From: JALOOE01 sp964423545
Lineage (GTDB): Bacteria > Chloroflexota > Anaerolineae > CG2-30-64-16
Direction: 5' to 3'
NCBI GenBank assembly: GCA_964423545.1
Contig: CAYRFV010000150.1
Coordinates: forward strand, 1 to 13,169
Length of the DNA stretch: 13,169 bases
Both the position numbers and the translations under genes were made by a program. Positions 6,960 through 13,169 of this stretch are shown piece after piece. The notes beneath the pieces are model-generated. The model was not told where the DNA came from. It made no database searches and saw only the letters and a list, made by a program, of their open reading frames with translations. Position 1 is the stretch's first letter. The number at the start of each line of letters is the position of its first letter.

Positions 6960-9146
6960 ATGAGCTGGGCCGCCTTTCAGGATCGTCTGCCGAAAACCTA
7001 CACGCCCGCGGACGTGGAGTTCGTGCATCGCGCCTACGATCGGGCCGCGACCGAGCACGGCGACCAGAAGCGGAAATCCGGCGAGCCCTACATGACGCAC
7101 CCGGAGGAGGTGGCGGGCATTCTGGCCGATCTGCGCCTGGATGCCGCGACCGTAGCGGCCGCACTGTTGCACGATGTCGCGGAGGACACCGTGGTCCCGG
7201 TGTCGGTCCTGGAAGCCGAGTTCGGGCCGGAGGTAGGCCTGCTCGTCGATGGGGTCACGAAGTTCAAGGTGGCGCAGGATAAGGCGGCCATGGAATCTTT
7301 GCCGCTAAGCCGCCGTGACGCCGGCGTCGAAAGCCTGCGCAAGATGTTCTTGGCGATGGTCAAGGACGTGCGCGTGGTGCTGATCAAGCTGGCCGACCGG
7401 CTGCACAATATGCGCACGCTGCAGTTCATGCCCGAGGAGGCGCAGCGGCGCATCGCGCGCGAAACGCTCGATATCTATGCCCCCCTGGCGGACCGACTGG
7501 GCATCTACGGCATCAAGCTGGAACTCGAGGACCTGGCCTTCAAACACCTCAGCCCGGAGATCTATGCCAGCATTGTCGAAGCGCTGGCGCAGCGCCACGA
7601 AGAGCGGGAGGCGCTCATCACGCGCCTGAGCGACGCCCTGCGCGACGAGCTCAGCAAGAACGGCATCCAGGCCACCATCAAGGGCCGCCCCAAGCACATC
7701 TACAGCATCTACCGCAAGATGGTGCGCAAGGGCGTCAAGCTGGTCGAGCAGATCTATGATCGCCAGGGGGTGCGGCTGATCGTGCCGGACATTGCCAGTT
7801 GCTATGCAGCCCTGGGGGTCGTGCACAACCTCTGGCGGCCGGTGCCGAAGGAGTTCGACGACTACATCGCCAATCCGAAGGAGAACCAGTACCGGTCGCT
7901 GCACACCGCCGTCTTTCTCCCCGACGGCCAGACCCTCGAAGTGCAGATTCGCACCCCCGAGATGGACCGCGTGGCCGAGATGGGCATCGCGGCCCACTGG
8001 CGCTACAAGTCGCAGACGCGGCCCGATGAAGAGTATGACCAGAAGATCGCCGCCCTGCGCTCGGTGTTCGAGCTGCAGCTTCAGGAGACGCCGGACGGCC
8101 AGGAGTTCATGGAGGCGGTCAAAGAGGAGCTGCTCCAGGATCGGGTCTACGTCATCACGCCGAAGGGCGAGGTGATCGACCTGCCCGCGGGCGCCACACC
8201 GGTGGACTTCGCGTACCAGATTCACTCTGAGATCGGCCATCGCTGTCGCGGCGCCAAGGTCAACGGCAAGCTCGTGGGGCTGGACTACCAACTGCGGAGC
8301 GGCGAGCAGGTCGAGATCCTCACCGTCAAGCGGGGCGGACCCAGTCGCGATTGGCTGAACCCCTATCTGGGGTACGTCAAAACCGCGCGCGCCCGCACCA
8401 AGATCCGCCAGTGGTTCCGGCAGCAGGATCGCGGGGCCAGCATCGCTGCGGGCCGGGAGAGTCTCCAGCGCCAGCTCGAACAGCTCAGCGTCACTCTGAC
8501 CTTCGAAGAGGTGGCCGAGCTGTTCGGCCGGTCATCGGTCGACGCGCTGTTAGAGGATATCGGCTTCGGGGAGATCACCGCTGCCGACATCGCGGGCAAG
8601 GTGCTCCAACTCACGCGAGTCGTCGAGCCGCCCAAGTCGGTCAGCGAATCGCTGGGCCAGAAGGAAGCGCCGCAGAAGCCGGCGGTTGCAGGCGACGGCG
8701 TGACCGTTCAGGGCGTGGGGAACATGCTCACGACCATCGGCCGCTGCTGCAGCCCGATGCGGGGCGATGAGATCATCGGCTTCGTGACCCGCAGCAGCGG
8801 CGTGACGATCCACCGCACCGACTGCCCCAACGTGCTGAACCTGGATTCCTCGACCAAGGAGCAGCGTCTGATCAAGGTGGACTGGGGGGTGGCGCCGAAG
8901 GCGCTGGCGCGCGTCAAGATCCGAGTGCACGCGTACGACCGTGCGGGCCTCCTGCGCGATATCACGGACATTCTCGAACGGGAAAACATCAGCATGCAGG
9001 ACGCGTCCGCGGTCACGGCGCGCCAGGACAGCCTGGCGCTGATCACGGCGACGCTGGAAGTGCGCGACGCCGAGCAGGTGGGACGCGTGCTGGCCAAGAT
9101 CGAGCGGGTGCCGAACGTGATCGAGGTGCGGAGACAGGTGGGATAG
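6960..9146 (+). CDS. rel: bifunctional (p)ppGpp synthetase/hydrolase (Rel/SpoT family)
   Basis: Long RelA/SpoT homologue of 728 residues that makes and degrades the stringent-response alarmone (p)ppGpp. The HD hydrolase domain has H47, H71-D72 with E75-D76 (HDVAED) and RLHN at 147-150, so the hydrolase looks active. The synthetase domain (about 225-345) has GRPKHIYSIYRKM, YRSLHTAV at 311-318 and LEVQIRT at 326-332. TGS runs 395-455. The zinc-finger region carries C596-C597, H618 and C622 (HRTDCPN). A C-terminal ACT domain runs 650-725. The ORF is open upstream to 6723, but ATG 6960 is preferred: AGGGTG lies just upstream, family similarity starts here, and the extension is repeat-derived. It appears monocistronic and converges on the isomerase gene. 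I see no second RSH gene in the window. Confidence 0.97.
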   Translation: MSWAAFQDRLPKTYTPADVEFVHRAYDRAATEHGDQKRKSGEPYMTHPEEVAGILADLRLDAATVAAALLHDVAEDTVVPVSVLEAEFGPEVGLLVDGVTKFKVAQDKAAMESLPLSRRDAGVESLRKMFLAMVKDVRVVLIKLADRLHNMRTLQFMPEEAQRRIARETLDIYAPLADRLGIYGIKLELEDLAFKHLSPEIYASIVEALAQRHEEREALITRLSDALRDELSKNGIQATIKGRPKHIYSIYRKMVRKGVKLVEQIYDRQGVRLIVPDIASCYAALGVVHNLWRPVPKEFDDYIANPKENQYRSLHTAVFLPDGQTLEVQIRTPEMDRVAEMGIAAHWRYKSQTRPDEEYDQKIAALRSVFELQLQETPDGQEFMEAVKEELLQDRVYVITPKGEVIDLPAGATPVDFAYQIHSEIGHRCRGAKVNGKLVGLDYQLRSGEQVEILTVKRGGPSRDWLNPYLGYVKTARARTKIRQWFRQQDRGASIAAGRESLQRQLEQLSVTLTFEEVAELFGRSSVDALLEDIGFGEITAADIAGKVLQLTRVVEPPKSVSESLGQKEAPQKPAVAGDGVTVQGVGNMLTTIGRCCSPMRGDEIIGFVTRSSGVTIHRTDCPNVLNLDSSTKEQRLIKVDWGVAPKALARVKIRVHAYDRAGLLRDITDILERENISMQDASAVTARQDSLALITATLEVRDAEQVGRVLAKIERVPNVIEVRRQVG

Positions 9147-9209
9147 CGTGAAGCGCGAACTCCGGCGGCGCCGCCTTGGAACAGCGATCGCCACGGATCA
9201 CGCTTCACG
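9147..9209. terminator. inverted repeat between convergent genes, probable shared transcription end
   Basis: CGTGAAGCG (9147-9155) is perfectly complementary to CGCTTCACG (9201-9209). Between them lies the palindrome GGCGGCGCCGCC (9164-9175). The first arm begins right after the rel stop codon and the second ends 12 bases before the isomerase stop codon. No T-run follows on either strand, so it may act as a factor-dependent end or RNA-stabilising structure. Confidence 0.45.
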
Positions 9210-9221
9210 AGCAGGCTCCGT

Positions 9222-10442
9222 CTAGCGCAGCGGGGCGCCCGGCGTGGGCGGCAGCCTGTCCAGGGACCAGTTGCGCGTCGTCTGCGCGCTGATGCGCAGG
9301 TTGGTGAGCCACTGCGTGAACGCTTCATACTTCTTCTGCTGCGCAGTGAACTCGTCCATCGGCCGGGCCGGATCCTTCTCCAGAACCTGCACCAGGTGGT
9401 AACCGTAAGTGGTCTTGATGAGACCGCTGGTCTGCCCTGGTTCGAGCTTGAACGTGGCTTCCTCAAACTCCGGCACCATGCTGCCGCGGCCGAACCACCC
9501 CAGCTCGCCTCCTTGAGCGGCGCTGCCCGGATCGTCTGAATACTCCTGCGCCAGCTTGGCGAAGTCCCCACCGCCGCCTAGCTTCTGCTGCACCTCGATG
9601 ATGCGGGCCAGCGCCTGCGCTTCATCGCGCGGCGCCGGGGTGGGGCTAGCGTTGGGAATCGGCGTCGGCGTCGGTTGGCCTGCCGGCGCTGCGGTGGGAG
9701 TGGGCGGCGCCTCCAGGATGCGCACCAGGATGTGCCGCGCGCGCACCTGTTCTTCGGTGGTCGGGACGTCTTTCGTCACATCCTCATAGAGCTTGTTGCG
9801 CAGCAGATCCACCTCGACGAGCGCCTTCAGATCGGCTTCCGTCATGCCGGCCGCGGTTTTCAGTTGCCCCACGTATTCGGTGAACGCGGTCCGATAGGCA
9901 TCCAGGCTGACCGGCGTACGCGTCGGCAGCGGCGTCGCGGTCGCTGGACCGCCGGGCGTCAACGTAGGCGAAGGCGTGGGCGAAACCTGTGGCGTCGGTG
10001 TCGGCGTCGGTGTATTGCGCCGGTAGCCGAACGACTGCTCCAGTGTTTCATCGATCTCCGCCGGACTGACGGTGATCCCTTTCAGTTGCGCTTGTTCCCG
10101 CAGCAACTGCTCATCGATCATTTGATCGAGCACATCGAGGCTGATCGACTGTGGGTCGTTGCGTTGCCCGCTGGTCTGGTTGTTCGCCTCCTGGAACCAG
10201 GCGAATCGCACCCGTTTGCTGTACTCGTTGGACGCGATGCTGGCGCCGTTCACGGTGGCGATCGGCTGGCGCGGCTTGATCACCAGCTCCTGCACCACTC
10301 CCACGGCGATGATCAGCACAAGGATAGCGGCCACGATGCCCAACCCGATCAGCAGCACGCGGCTGCGCTCCTCGTCGCGGCGCCGGTGCGCCGTCTGCTT
10401 CCGGGTCAGCTCGCGAGTCTGCGGTTGCTTCGACTTGGCCAT
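9222..10442 (-). CDS. membrane-anchored SurA/PrsA-like parvulin peptidyl-prolyl isomerase with Thr-Pro repeats
   Basis: Extracytoplasmic folding factor of 406 residues. A basic, cytoplasmic N-terminus (1-28) is followed by one membrane segment (about 29-51) with no cleavage site, so it is anchored and faces outward. A SurA-N-like helical region spans about 60-140 and 178-225. The parvulin domain starts at RHILV (236-240) and contains GGELGWFGRG (311-320) and YGYHLVQV (346-353). There are two Pro/Thr-rich segments: 143-177, a linker between helical parts, and 245-271, which interrupts the parvulin domain right after its first strand. Such TP repeats are common in secreted Chloroflexota proteins. 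The start has GAGGT upstream and lies 18 bases after rpsR, so it is probably the last gene of the rpsF operon. The client proteins are unknown. Confidence 0.92.
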   Translation of the reverse strand: MAKSKQPQTRELTRKQTAHRRRDEERSRVLLIGLGIVAAILVLIIAVGVVQELVIKPRQPIATVNGASIASNEYSKRVRFAWFQEANNQTSGQRNDPQSISLDVLDQMIDEQLLREQAQLKGITVSPAEIDETLEQSFGYRRNTPTPTPTPQVSPTPSPTLTPGGPATATPLPTRTPVSLDAYRTAFTEYVGQLKTAAGMTEADLKALVEVDLLRNKLYEDVTKDVPTTEEQVRARHILVRILEAPPTPTAAPAGQPTPTPIPNASPTPAPRDEAQALARIIEVQQKLGGGGDFAKLAQEYSDDPGSAAQGGELGWFGRGSMVPEFEEATFKLEPGQTSGLIKTTYGYHLVQVLEKDPARPMDEFTAQQKKYEAFTQWLTNLRISAQTTRNWSLDRLPPTPGAPLR

Positions 10443-10460
10443 GCGCTACCTCGGGTCGGC

Positions 10461-10787
10461 TCAGCTCACGCGTTGCCGCACGTGTCCCGCCGTGTACGGC
10501 AGCAGCGCCAGGATGCGAGCGCGTTTGACGGCCAGCGTCAGCCGCCGCTGATGGCGGGCGCAGGTGCCGGTGCGGCGTCGCGAGTCGATCTGGCCCTGAT
10601 CCGAGATGAAGCGGCGCAGGGTGTTGACGTCCTTGTAGTCGATCTTCTCGATCTTCTCGACACAGAACGCACAGAAGCGTCGCCGCTGGAACCGGCCGCG
10701 CGGCCCGCCCGGGCCGCGGCGCTCGCTGCGCTCTCCGCGCTCACTGCGCTCGCCCGCCGGCGCGTTGAATTGTCTTTCTTCTGCCAT
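10461..10787 (-). CDS. rpsR: 30S ribosomal protein S18
   Basis: Binds S6 and the central domain of 16S rRNA. The conserved core runs from about residue 36 to the end (FCAFC, YKDVNTLRRFISDQGQI, HQRRLTLAVKRAR). At 108 residues it is longer than the usual 75-80, owing to an Arg/Gly/Glu-rich N-terminal extension with an internal repeat (GERSER twice). C39, C42, C76 and H79 form the zinc-binding set of the Cys-containing type of S18. The ATG at 10787 is preceded by GGAG. It lies 21 bases after ssb and is followed by the isomerase gene instead of the usual rplI. Confidence 0.97.
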   Translation of the reverse strand: MAEERQFNAPAGERSERGERSERRGPGGPRGRFQRRRFCAFCVEKIEKIDYKDVNTLRRFISDQGQIDSRRRTGTCARHQRRLTLAVKRARILALLPYTAGHVRQRVS

Positions 10788-10808
10788 CGTCGTATTACTC
10801 CATCACAG

Positions 10809-11192
10809 CTAGAAACCTAGCTCTTCATCGAAGTCCATCTCATCGGGTTCCCCACCGCCCCGGTTGTCCAATATCACCATCTCGCTGGCCACCACCTCGG
10901 TGCGCGAATGGCGTTGGCCCTCGGTGTCGTCCCAACTGCGCGTCTGCAGCCGGCCCTCGACGTAGACCCGTGATCCCCGGTGCAGATACTGGTTGCACAC
11001 CTCGGCCAGGTTGCCCCAGGCGACGACGTTGAACCACTCCGTAGCCTCGCGTCGCTCGCCGCTGCTGGTGGTCCAGCCGCGGCTCACTGCCACGCTGAAT
11101 GAGGTCACGGGCTTACCGCTGGGCGTGTAGCGCATGTCAGGATCACGGCTCAGATTGCCGATGATCAAGACCTTGTTCAGACCCCTTGACAC
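10809..11192 (-). CDS. ssb: single-stranded DNA-binding protein
   Basis: Protects single-stranded DNA during replication and repair. An OB-fold covers about 1-110 with LNKVLIIGNLSRDPDMRYT, FSVAVSR, WFNVVAWG and GSRVYVEGRLQTR. It is short (127 residues), with hardly any linker before the acidic tail DEMDFDEELGF. The tail ends in Leu-Gly-Phe rather than the classic Pro-Phe. The start is GTG at 11192 with a strong GGAGG-type ribosome site. It lies 21 bases after rpsF and 21 bases before rpsR, in the conserved rpsF-ssb-rpsR order. Confidence 0.97.
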   Translation of the reverse strand: MSRGLNKVLIIGNLSRDPDMRYTPSGKPVTSFSVAVSRGWTTSSGERREATEWFNVVAWGNLAEVCNQYLHRGSRVYVEGRLQTRSWDDTEGQRHSRTEVVASEMVILDNRGGGEPDEMDFDEELGF

Positions 11193-11213
11193 CGCCCCTC
11201 CTCTCGGGATGCT

Positions 11214-11516
11214 TCACCCCTCGTCGGGACGCACGAGCAAGTGTCGAATGACCTGCTCGTCGATCCGCAGGTTGCGTTCCAGCTCGCGGCTCTTGTTTGG
11301 CGGCAACTGGAAGTTAAGCTGTGCGTAGACGCCATCAGTCTGCTTCTTGATGGCATACGCCAGTGTCCGGCGGCCCCAGACGTTCGTGCTGCCGACTGTG
11401 CCGCCGGCGGCCGAAATCCAGTTGGAGTAGCGCTCGATCACCGCCGCAACACCCTGTTCGTCCAGCTGTGGGACAACAATGACTACCAGTTCGTAGTCGT
11501 GCGCGTTCTCAGGCAT
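11214..11516 (-). CDS. rpsF: 30S ribosomal protein S6
   Basis: Forms a heterodimer with S18 on the small subunit. The 100 residues contain YELVVIVVPQLDEQ, WGRRTLAYAIKKQTDGVY and LRIDEQVIRHLLVR, at the family's usual length. The frame is open upstream to 11741, but ATG 11516 is chosen because it has the near-perfect ribosome site AAAGGAGGT (minus strand, 11536-11528) and family similarity begins here. It is the first gene of the rpsF-ssb-rpsR-isomerase operon. The leader contains hairpins that may serve S6/S18 feedback. Confidence 0.97.
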   Translation of the reverse strand: MPENAHDYELVVIVVPQLDEQGVAAVIERYSNWISAAGGTVGSTNVWGRRTLAYAIKKQTDGVYAQLNFQLPPNKSRELERNLRIDEQVIRHLLVRPDEG

Positions 11517-11548
11517 ACCGCGCCGATACCTCCTTTCCTCGGAAATAA

Positions 11549-11569
11549 CCCGTCTCCTCGGGAGGCGGG
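11549..11569 (-). promoter_or_regulatory. candidate S6:S18 leader hairpin
   Basis: In the rpsF leader the RNA would read CCCGCCTCC, a CGA loop, then GGAGACGGG: a 9-bp stem with one C-A mismatch. A CCG triplet sits at the loop edge. Known rpsF leaders bind the S6-S18 complex through a hairpin with a CCG element, so this is a reasonable candidate, but the exact consensus was not tested. It ends 13 bases before the ribosome site. Confidence 0.35.
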
Positions 11570-11610
11570 ATTGCCGCCGGACGATGCGCGGGGCGCAGCA
11601 TGCCGGGGGC

Positions 11611-11637
11611 GAAAAGAACGAGGGCGGTGAGCCCTCG
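11611..11637 (-). terminator. terminator-like hairpin between ychF and rpsF
   Basis: On the minus strand CGAGGGC (11637-11631 side) pairs with GCCCTCG (11625-11619 side) around a 5-base loop, followed by TTCTTTTC. It lies about 100 bases after the ychF stop codon and only about 6 bases after the predicted rpsF transcription start. It could end ychF transcripts, attenuate rpsF transcripts, or both. Confidence 0.5.
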
Positions 11638-11649
11638 CACGGTGAGAAG

Positions 11650-11678
11650 GTTATATCACAGGTCGGGGTTGTTGGCAA
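11650..11678 (-). promoter_or_regulatory. predicted promoter of the rpsF-ssb-rpsR operon
   Basis: On the minus strand TTGCCA (11678-11673) and TATAAC (11655-11650) are separated by exactly 17 bases, a strong sigma-70-type match. Transcription would start near 11643, giving a structured leader of about 127 bases. Confidence 0.62.
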
Positions 11679-11737
11679 ATGGACGATGGACGGTGGATGC
11701 GCCGCCCTGGTCAGTGGTCCATCCTCCGCGGTTTGTC

Positions 11738-12835
11738 TCAACCGCTGAAGCGGAAGTGAATCACATCGCCATCCTTGACGATGTACTCGCGGCCCTCCAG
11801 GCGCACGTGGCCCGCCGCGCGCGCGCCCGCCAGCCCGCCCTCAGCGACCAGGGCCGCGTGAGGGGTGACCTCGGCGCGGATGAAGCCACGCTGGATGTCA
11901 CTGTGGATCAGCCCGGCGGCCTCGTAGGCTGTGGATCCCGCCTTGAGCGTCCAGGCGCGCGTCTCCTTACCGCCCGTGATCGTGAAAAAGGTGATCAGAT
12001 CGAGCAGGCGATAGCTGGCGCGGATCAAGCGGTGCAGGCCCGGCTCGGCCAGTCCGAGGTCGCCGCGGTAGGCGGCGGCTTCATCTGCCGCCCACGTCGC
12101 CAGCTCCGCTTCACATGCGGCGCAGAGCACCAGGCATGGCACCTCTTCGTGCGCCGCGCGCGCGAGCAAGGGCGCTGCGAGCGCGCCGCCATCGGGCAGG
12201 TGATCCTCCGACACATTGATGACATACAGACGCGGCTTAGCGGTCAGCAGATTGAAGTCGGTGCGCCAATCGGGATGATGCGGGGCTTCGGCAAAGCTGC
12301 GGGCCGGCTGACCGGCATTCAAATGACTGTGCAGCCGGTCGAGCCAGCTCAACTGGTCGGCGAAATCGCGCGGATGCGCCTTGGCCTGACCATGAACCTT
12401 CTCGATGCGTCGATCGACGGTGCCCAGATCGGCCAGGATCAGCTCGAGGTCGAGCGTCTCCAGGTCGGCGAGCGGGTCGACCTGGTCGCCGGCGGTGGGA
12501 ATGTCGGGATCCTCGAAGGCCCGCAGCACCAGCGCCACGGCATCCACGTTGCGAATGTGGCCGAGGAACTGGTTGCCCAGGCCCGCGCCCTGGCTTGCGC
12601 CTCGCACCAGGCCCGCGATATCCACGAACTCTACGGTGGCGGCGGTGACCTTCTCCGGCTTCACCAGGCTGGCCAAGCGGTCCAGCCGCTCGTCGGGCAC
12701 CGGCGCGATGCCGATGTTGGGCTCGATGGTGGTAAAGGGATAGGGGGCGGTCGCGGCGCCGGCAAGGGTGAGGGCATTGAAGAGGGTCGACTTGCCGGCA
12801 TTAGGCAGGCCGACGATGCCGATCTGCAGGCTCAT
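11738..12835 (-). CDS. ychF: ribosome-binding ATPase YchF (Obg/Ola1 family)
   Basis: Translation-associated P-loop NTPase of 365 residues, the usual family length. G1 is GLPNAGKS at 9-16, the switch region has PFTTIEPN, and G3 is DIAGLVRGA at 72-80. The G4 position carries NVSE (207-210) in place of NKxD, the change that makes this family prefer ATP. The C-terminal TGS domain has FFTITGGKETRAWTLKAG, followed by IQRGFIRAEV and ending YIVKDGDVIHFRFSG. The ATG at 12835 has GGAGG upstream. Its own promoter faces away from tRNA-Pro. Confidence 0.97.
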   Translation of the reverse strand: MSLQIGIVGLPNAGKSTLFNALTLAGAATAPYPFTTIEPNIGIAPVPDERLDRLASLVKPEKVTAATVEFVDIAGLVRGASQGAGLGNQFLGHIRNVDAVALVLRAFEDPDIPTAGDQVDPLADLETLDLELILADLGTVDRRIEKVHGQAKAHPRDFADQLSWLDRLHSHLNAGQPARSFAEAPHHPDWRTDFNLLTAKPRLYVINVSEDHLPDGGALAAPLLARAAHEEVPCLVLCAACEAELATWAADEAAAYRGDLGLAEPGLHRLIRASYRLLDLITFFTITGGKETRAWTLKAGSTAYEAAGLIHSDIQRGFIRAEVTPHAALVAEGGLAGARAAGHVRLEGREYIVKDGDVIHFRFSG

Positions 12836-12877
12836 GGGAACCTCCGCATGGCGAGGTATGGCGACGGCGTCGAGGAG

Positions 12878-12907
12878 ATTCTACTACGGAACGCCAGGAT
12901 TTGGCAA
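12878..12907 (-). promoter_or_regulatory. predicted promoter of ychF
   Basis: On the minus strand TTGCCA (12907-12902) and TAGAAT (12883-12878) are 18 bases apart, with transcription beginning near 12871 and a leader of about 35 bases. Its -35 element occupies almost the same bases as the -35 of the divergent tRNA-Pro promoter. Confidence 0.6.
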
Positions 12908-12929
12908 TCCGGGCTGGATGAGCTATAAT
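12901..12929 (+). promoter_or_regulatory. predicted promoter of tRNA-Pro
   Basis: TTGGCA (12901-12906) and a consensus TATAAT (12924-12929) are exactly 17 bases apart. This is the best promoter match in the window. Transcription would begin near 12936, a few bases before the mature tRNA 5' end at 12941. Confidence 0.75.
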
Positions 12930-12940
12930 CGACAGCTGCT

Positions 12941-13016
<76 letters not shown>

Positions 13017-13018
13017 TT

Positions 13019-13057
13019 AGACCTCAAGGGTAGTCGAAATGAGTACCCGTGAGGTCT
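13019..13057 (+). terminator. long hairpin just after tRNA-Pro
   Basis: AGACCTCA (13019-13026) pairs with TGAGGTCT (13050-13057) and, past one mismatch, GGGTA (13028-13032) pairs with TACCC (13044-13048). That is 13 pairs around an 11-base loop. It starts 4 bases after the tRNA. No T-run follows, so it may be a processing or stabilising structure rather than a classic terminator. Confidence 0.5.
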
Positions 13058-13139
13058 CTGGATAAGAAATCCTCACTACCGCAGACCACACGGTTCCTCG
13101 GTCTCCAGGTCGCTCTCTAGCGTAAGTTTTGTGCAACCA

Positions 13140-13165
13140 GAGGCCGAATCGTAGAAATCGGCCTC
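13140..13165. repeat. 8-bp hairpin at the window edge
   Basis: GAGGCCGA (13140-13147) and TCGGCCTC (13158-13165) are perfect inverted copies around a 10-base loop. The sequence between this hairpin and the one after tRNA-Pro (13058-13139) contains no ORF or other feature I recognise. The window ends four bases later, so its context is unknown. Confidence 0.5.
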
Positions 13166-13169
13166 AAAT

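Noticed and set aside
7305..8291. Minus-strand open frame of 328 codons
   Set aside because: It is antisense to the hydrolase and synthetase domains of rel, which are unmistakable.
9675..10820. Plus-strand open frame of 381 codons
   Set aside because: It is antisense to the isomerase and S18 genes; the composition is Arg/His/Leu-rich shadow sequence.
11600..12928. Plus-strand open frame of 442 codons
   Set aside because: It is antisense to the whole of ychF, which has all family motifs, a ribosome site and a promoter.

Overview
The window looks like a chromosomal scaffold from an uncultured, GC-rich bacterium, most likely a member of the Chloroflexota (Anaerolineae-like). The clues are the high GC with GTG starts, a membrane-anchored SurA/PrsA-type peptidyl-prolyl isomerase with long Thr-Pro repeats, tRNAs without an encoded CCA, and an rpsF-ssb-rpsR cluster with no rplI. 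The phylum is inferred from style, not from a marker search. A run of ten Ns at 1141-1150 marks a scaffolding join.

Left block (1-5773, all minus strand) is an accessory two-gene operon that runs off the left edge. A large SNF2/SF2 helicase with a C-terminal DUF3883 domain is followed, with a 4-base GTGA overlap, by a DUF1156 (COG1743-type) adenine DNA methylase. The pairing of a DNA translocase carrying a nuclease-like domain with an N6-adenine methylase is what one expects of a DISARM-like or DUF1156/DUF499-type phage-defence cassette. Further genes, for example a DUF499 ATPase, would lie beyond position 1. The methylase is broken in the assembled sequence only because the N-run has an arbitrary length. 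Read in the correct frame on each side, the ORF is open from 2480 down to the window edge and carries both methylase motifs (DPFAGGG and DPPYYD). The middle of this gene is clearly less GC-rich than its two ends.

Middle block (5774-6960) has no certain protein gene. It holds a predicted promoter for the defence operon, a doubtful 100-codon plus-strand ORF, a possible promoter-hairpin-terminator unit that may be an unrecognised small RNA, a bidirectional terminator, tRNA-Arg(TCG) on the minus strand with a good promoter, a perfect 11-bp hairpin, and short tandem repeats that run into a predicted rel promoter.

Right block (6960-13169) is housekeeping. A full-length bifunctional (p)ppGpp synthetase/hydrolase (rel) on the plus strand converges on a minus-strand operon rpsF-ssb-rpsR-peptidyl-prolyl isomerase. 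Upstream of that operon, on the same strand, lies ychF. ychF and tRNA-Pro(CGG) are transcribed divergently from promoters whose -35 elements overlap in one 7-bp word. The last 150 bases hold two strong hairpins and no gene.

The most interesting part is the left block: an incomplete, probably defensive helicase-methylase operon next to the 3' end of a tRNA-Arg gene.
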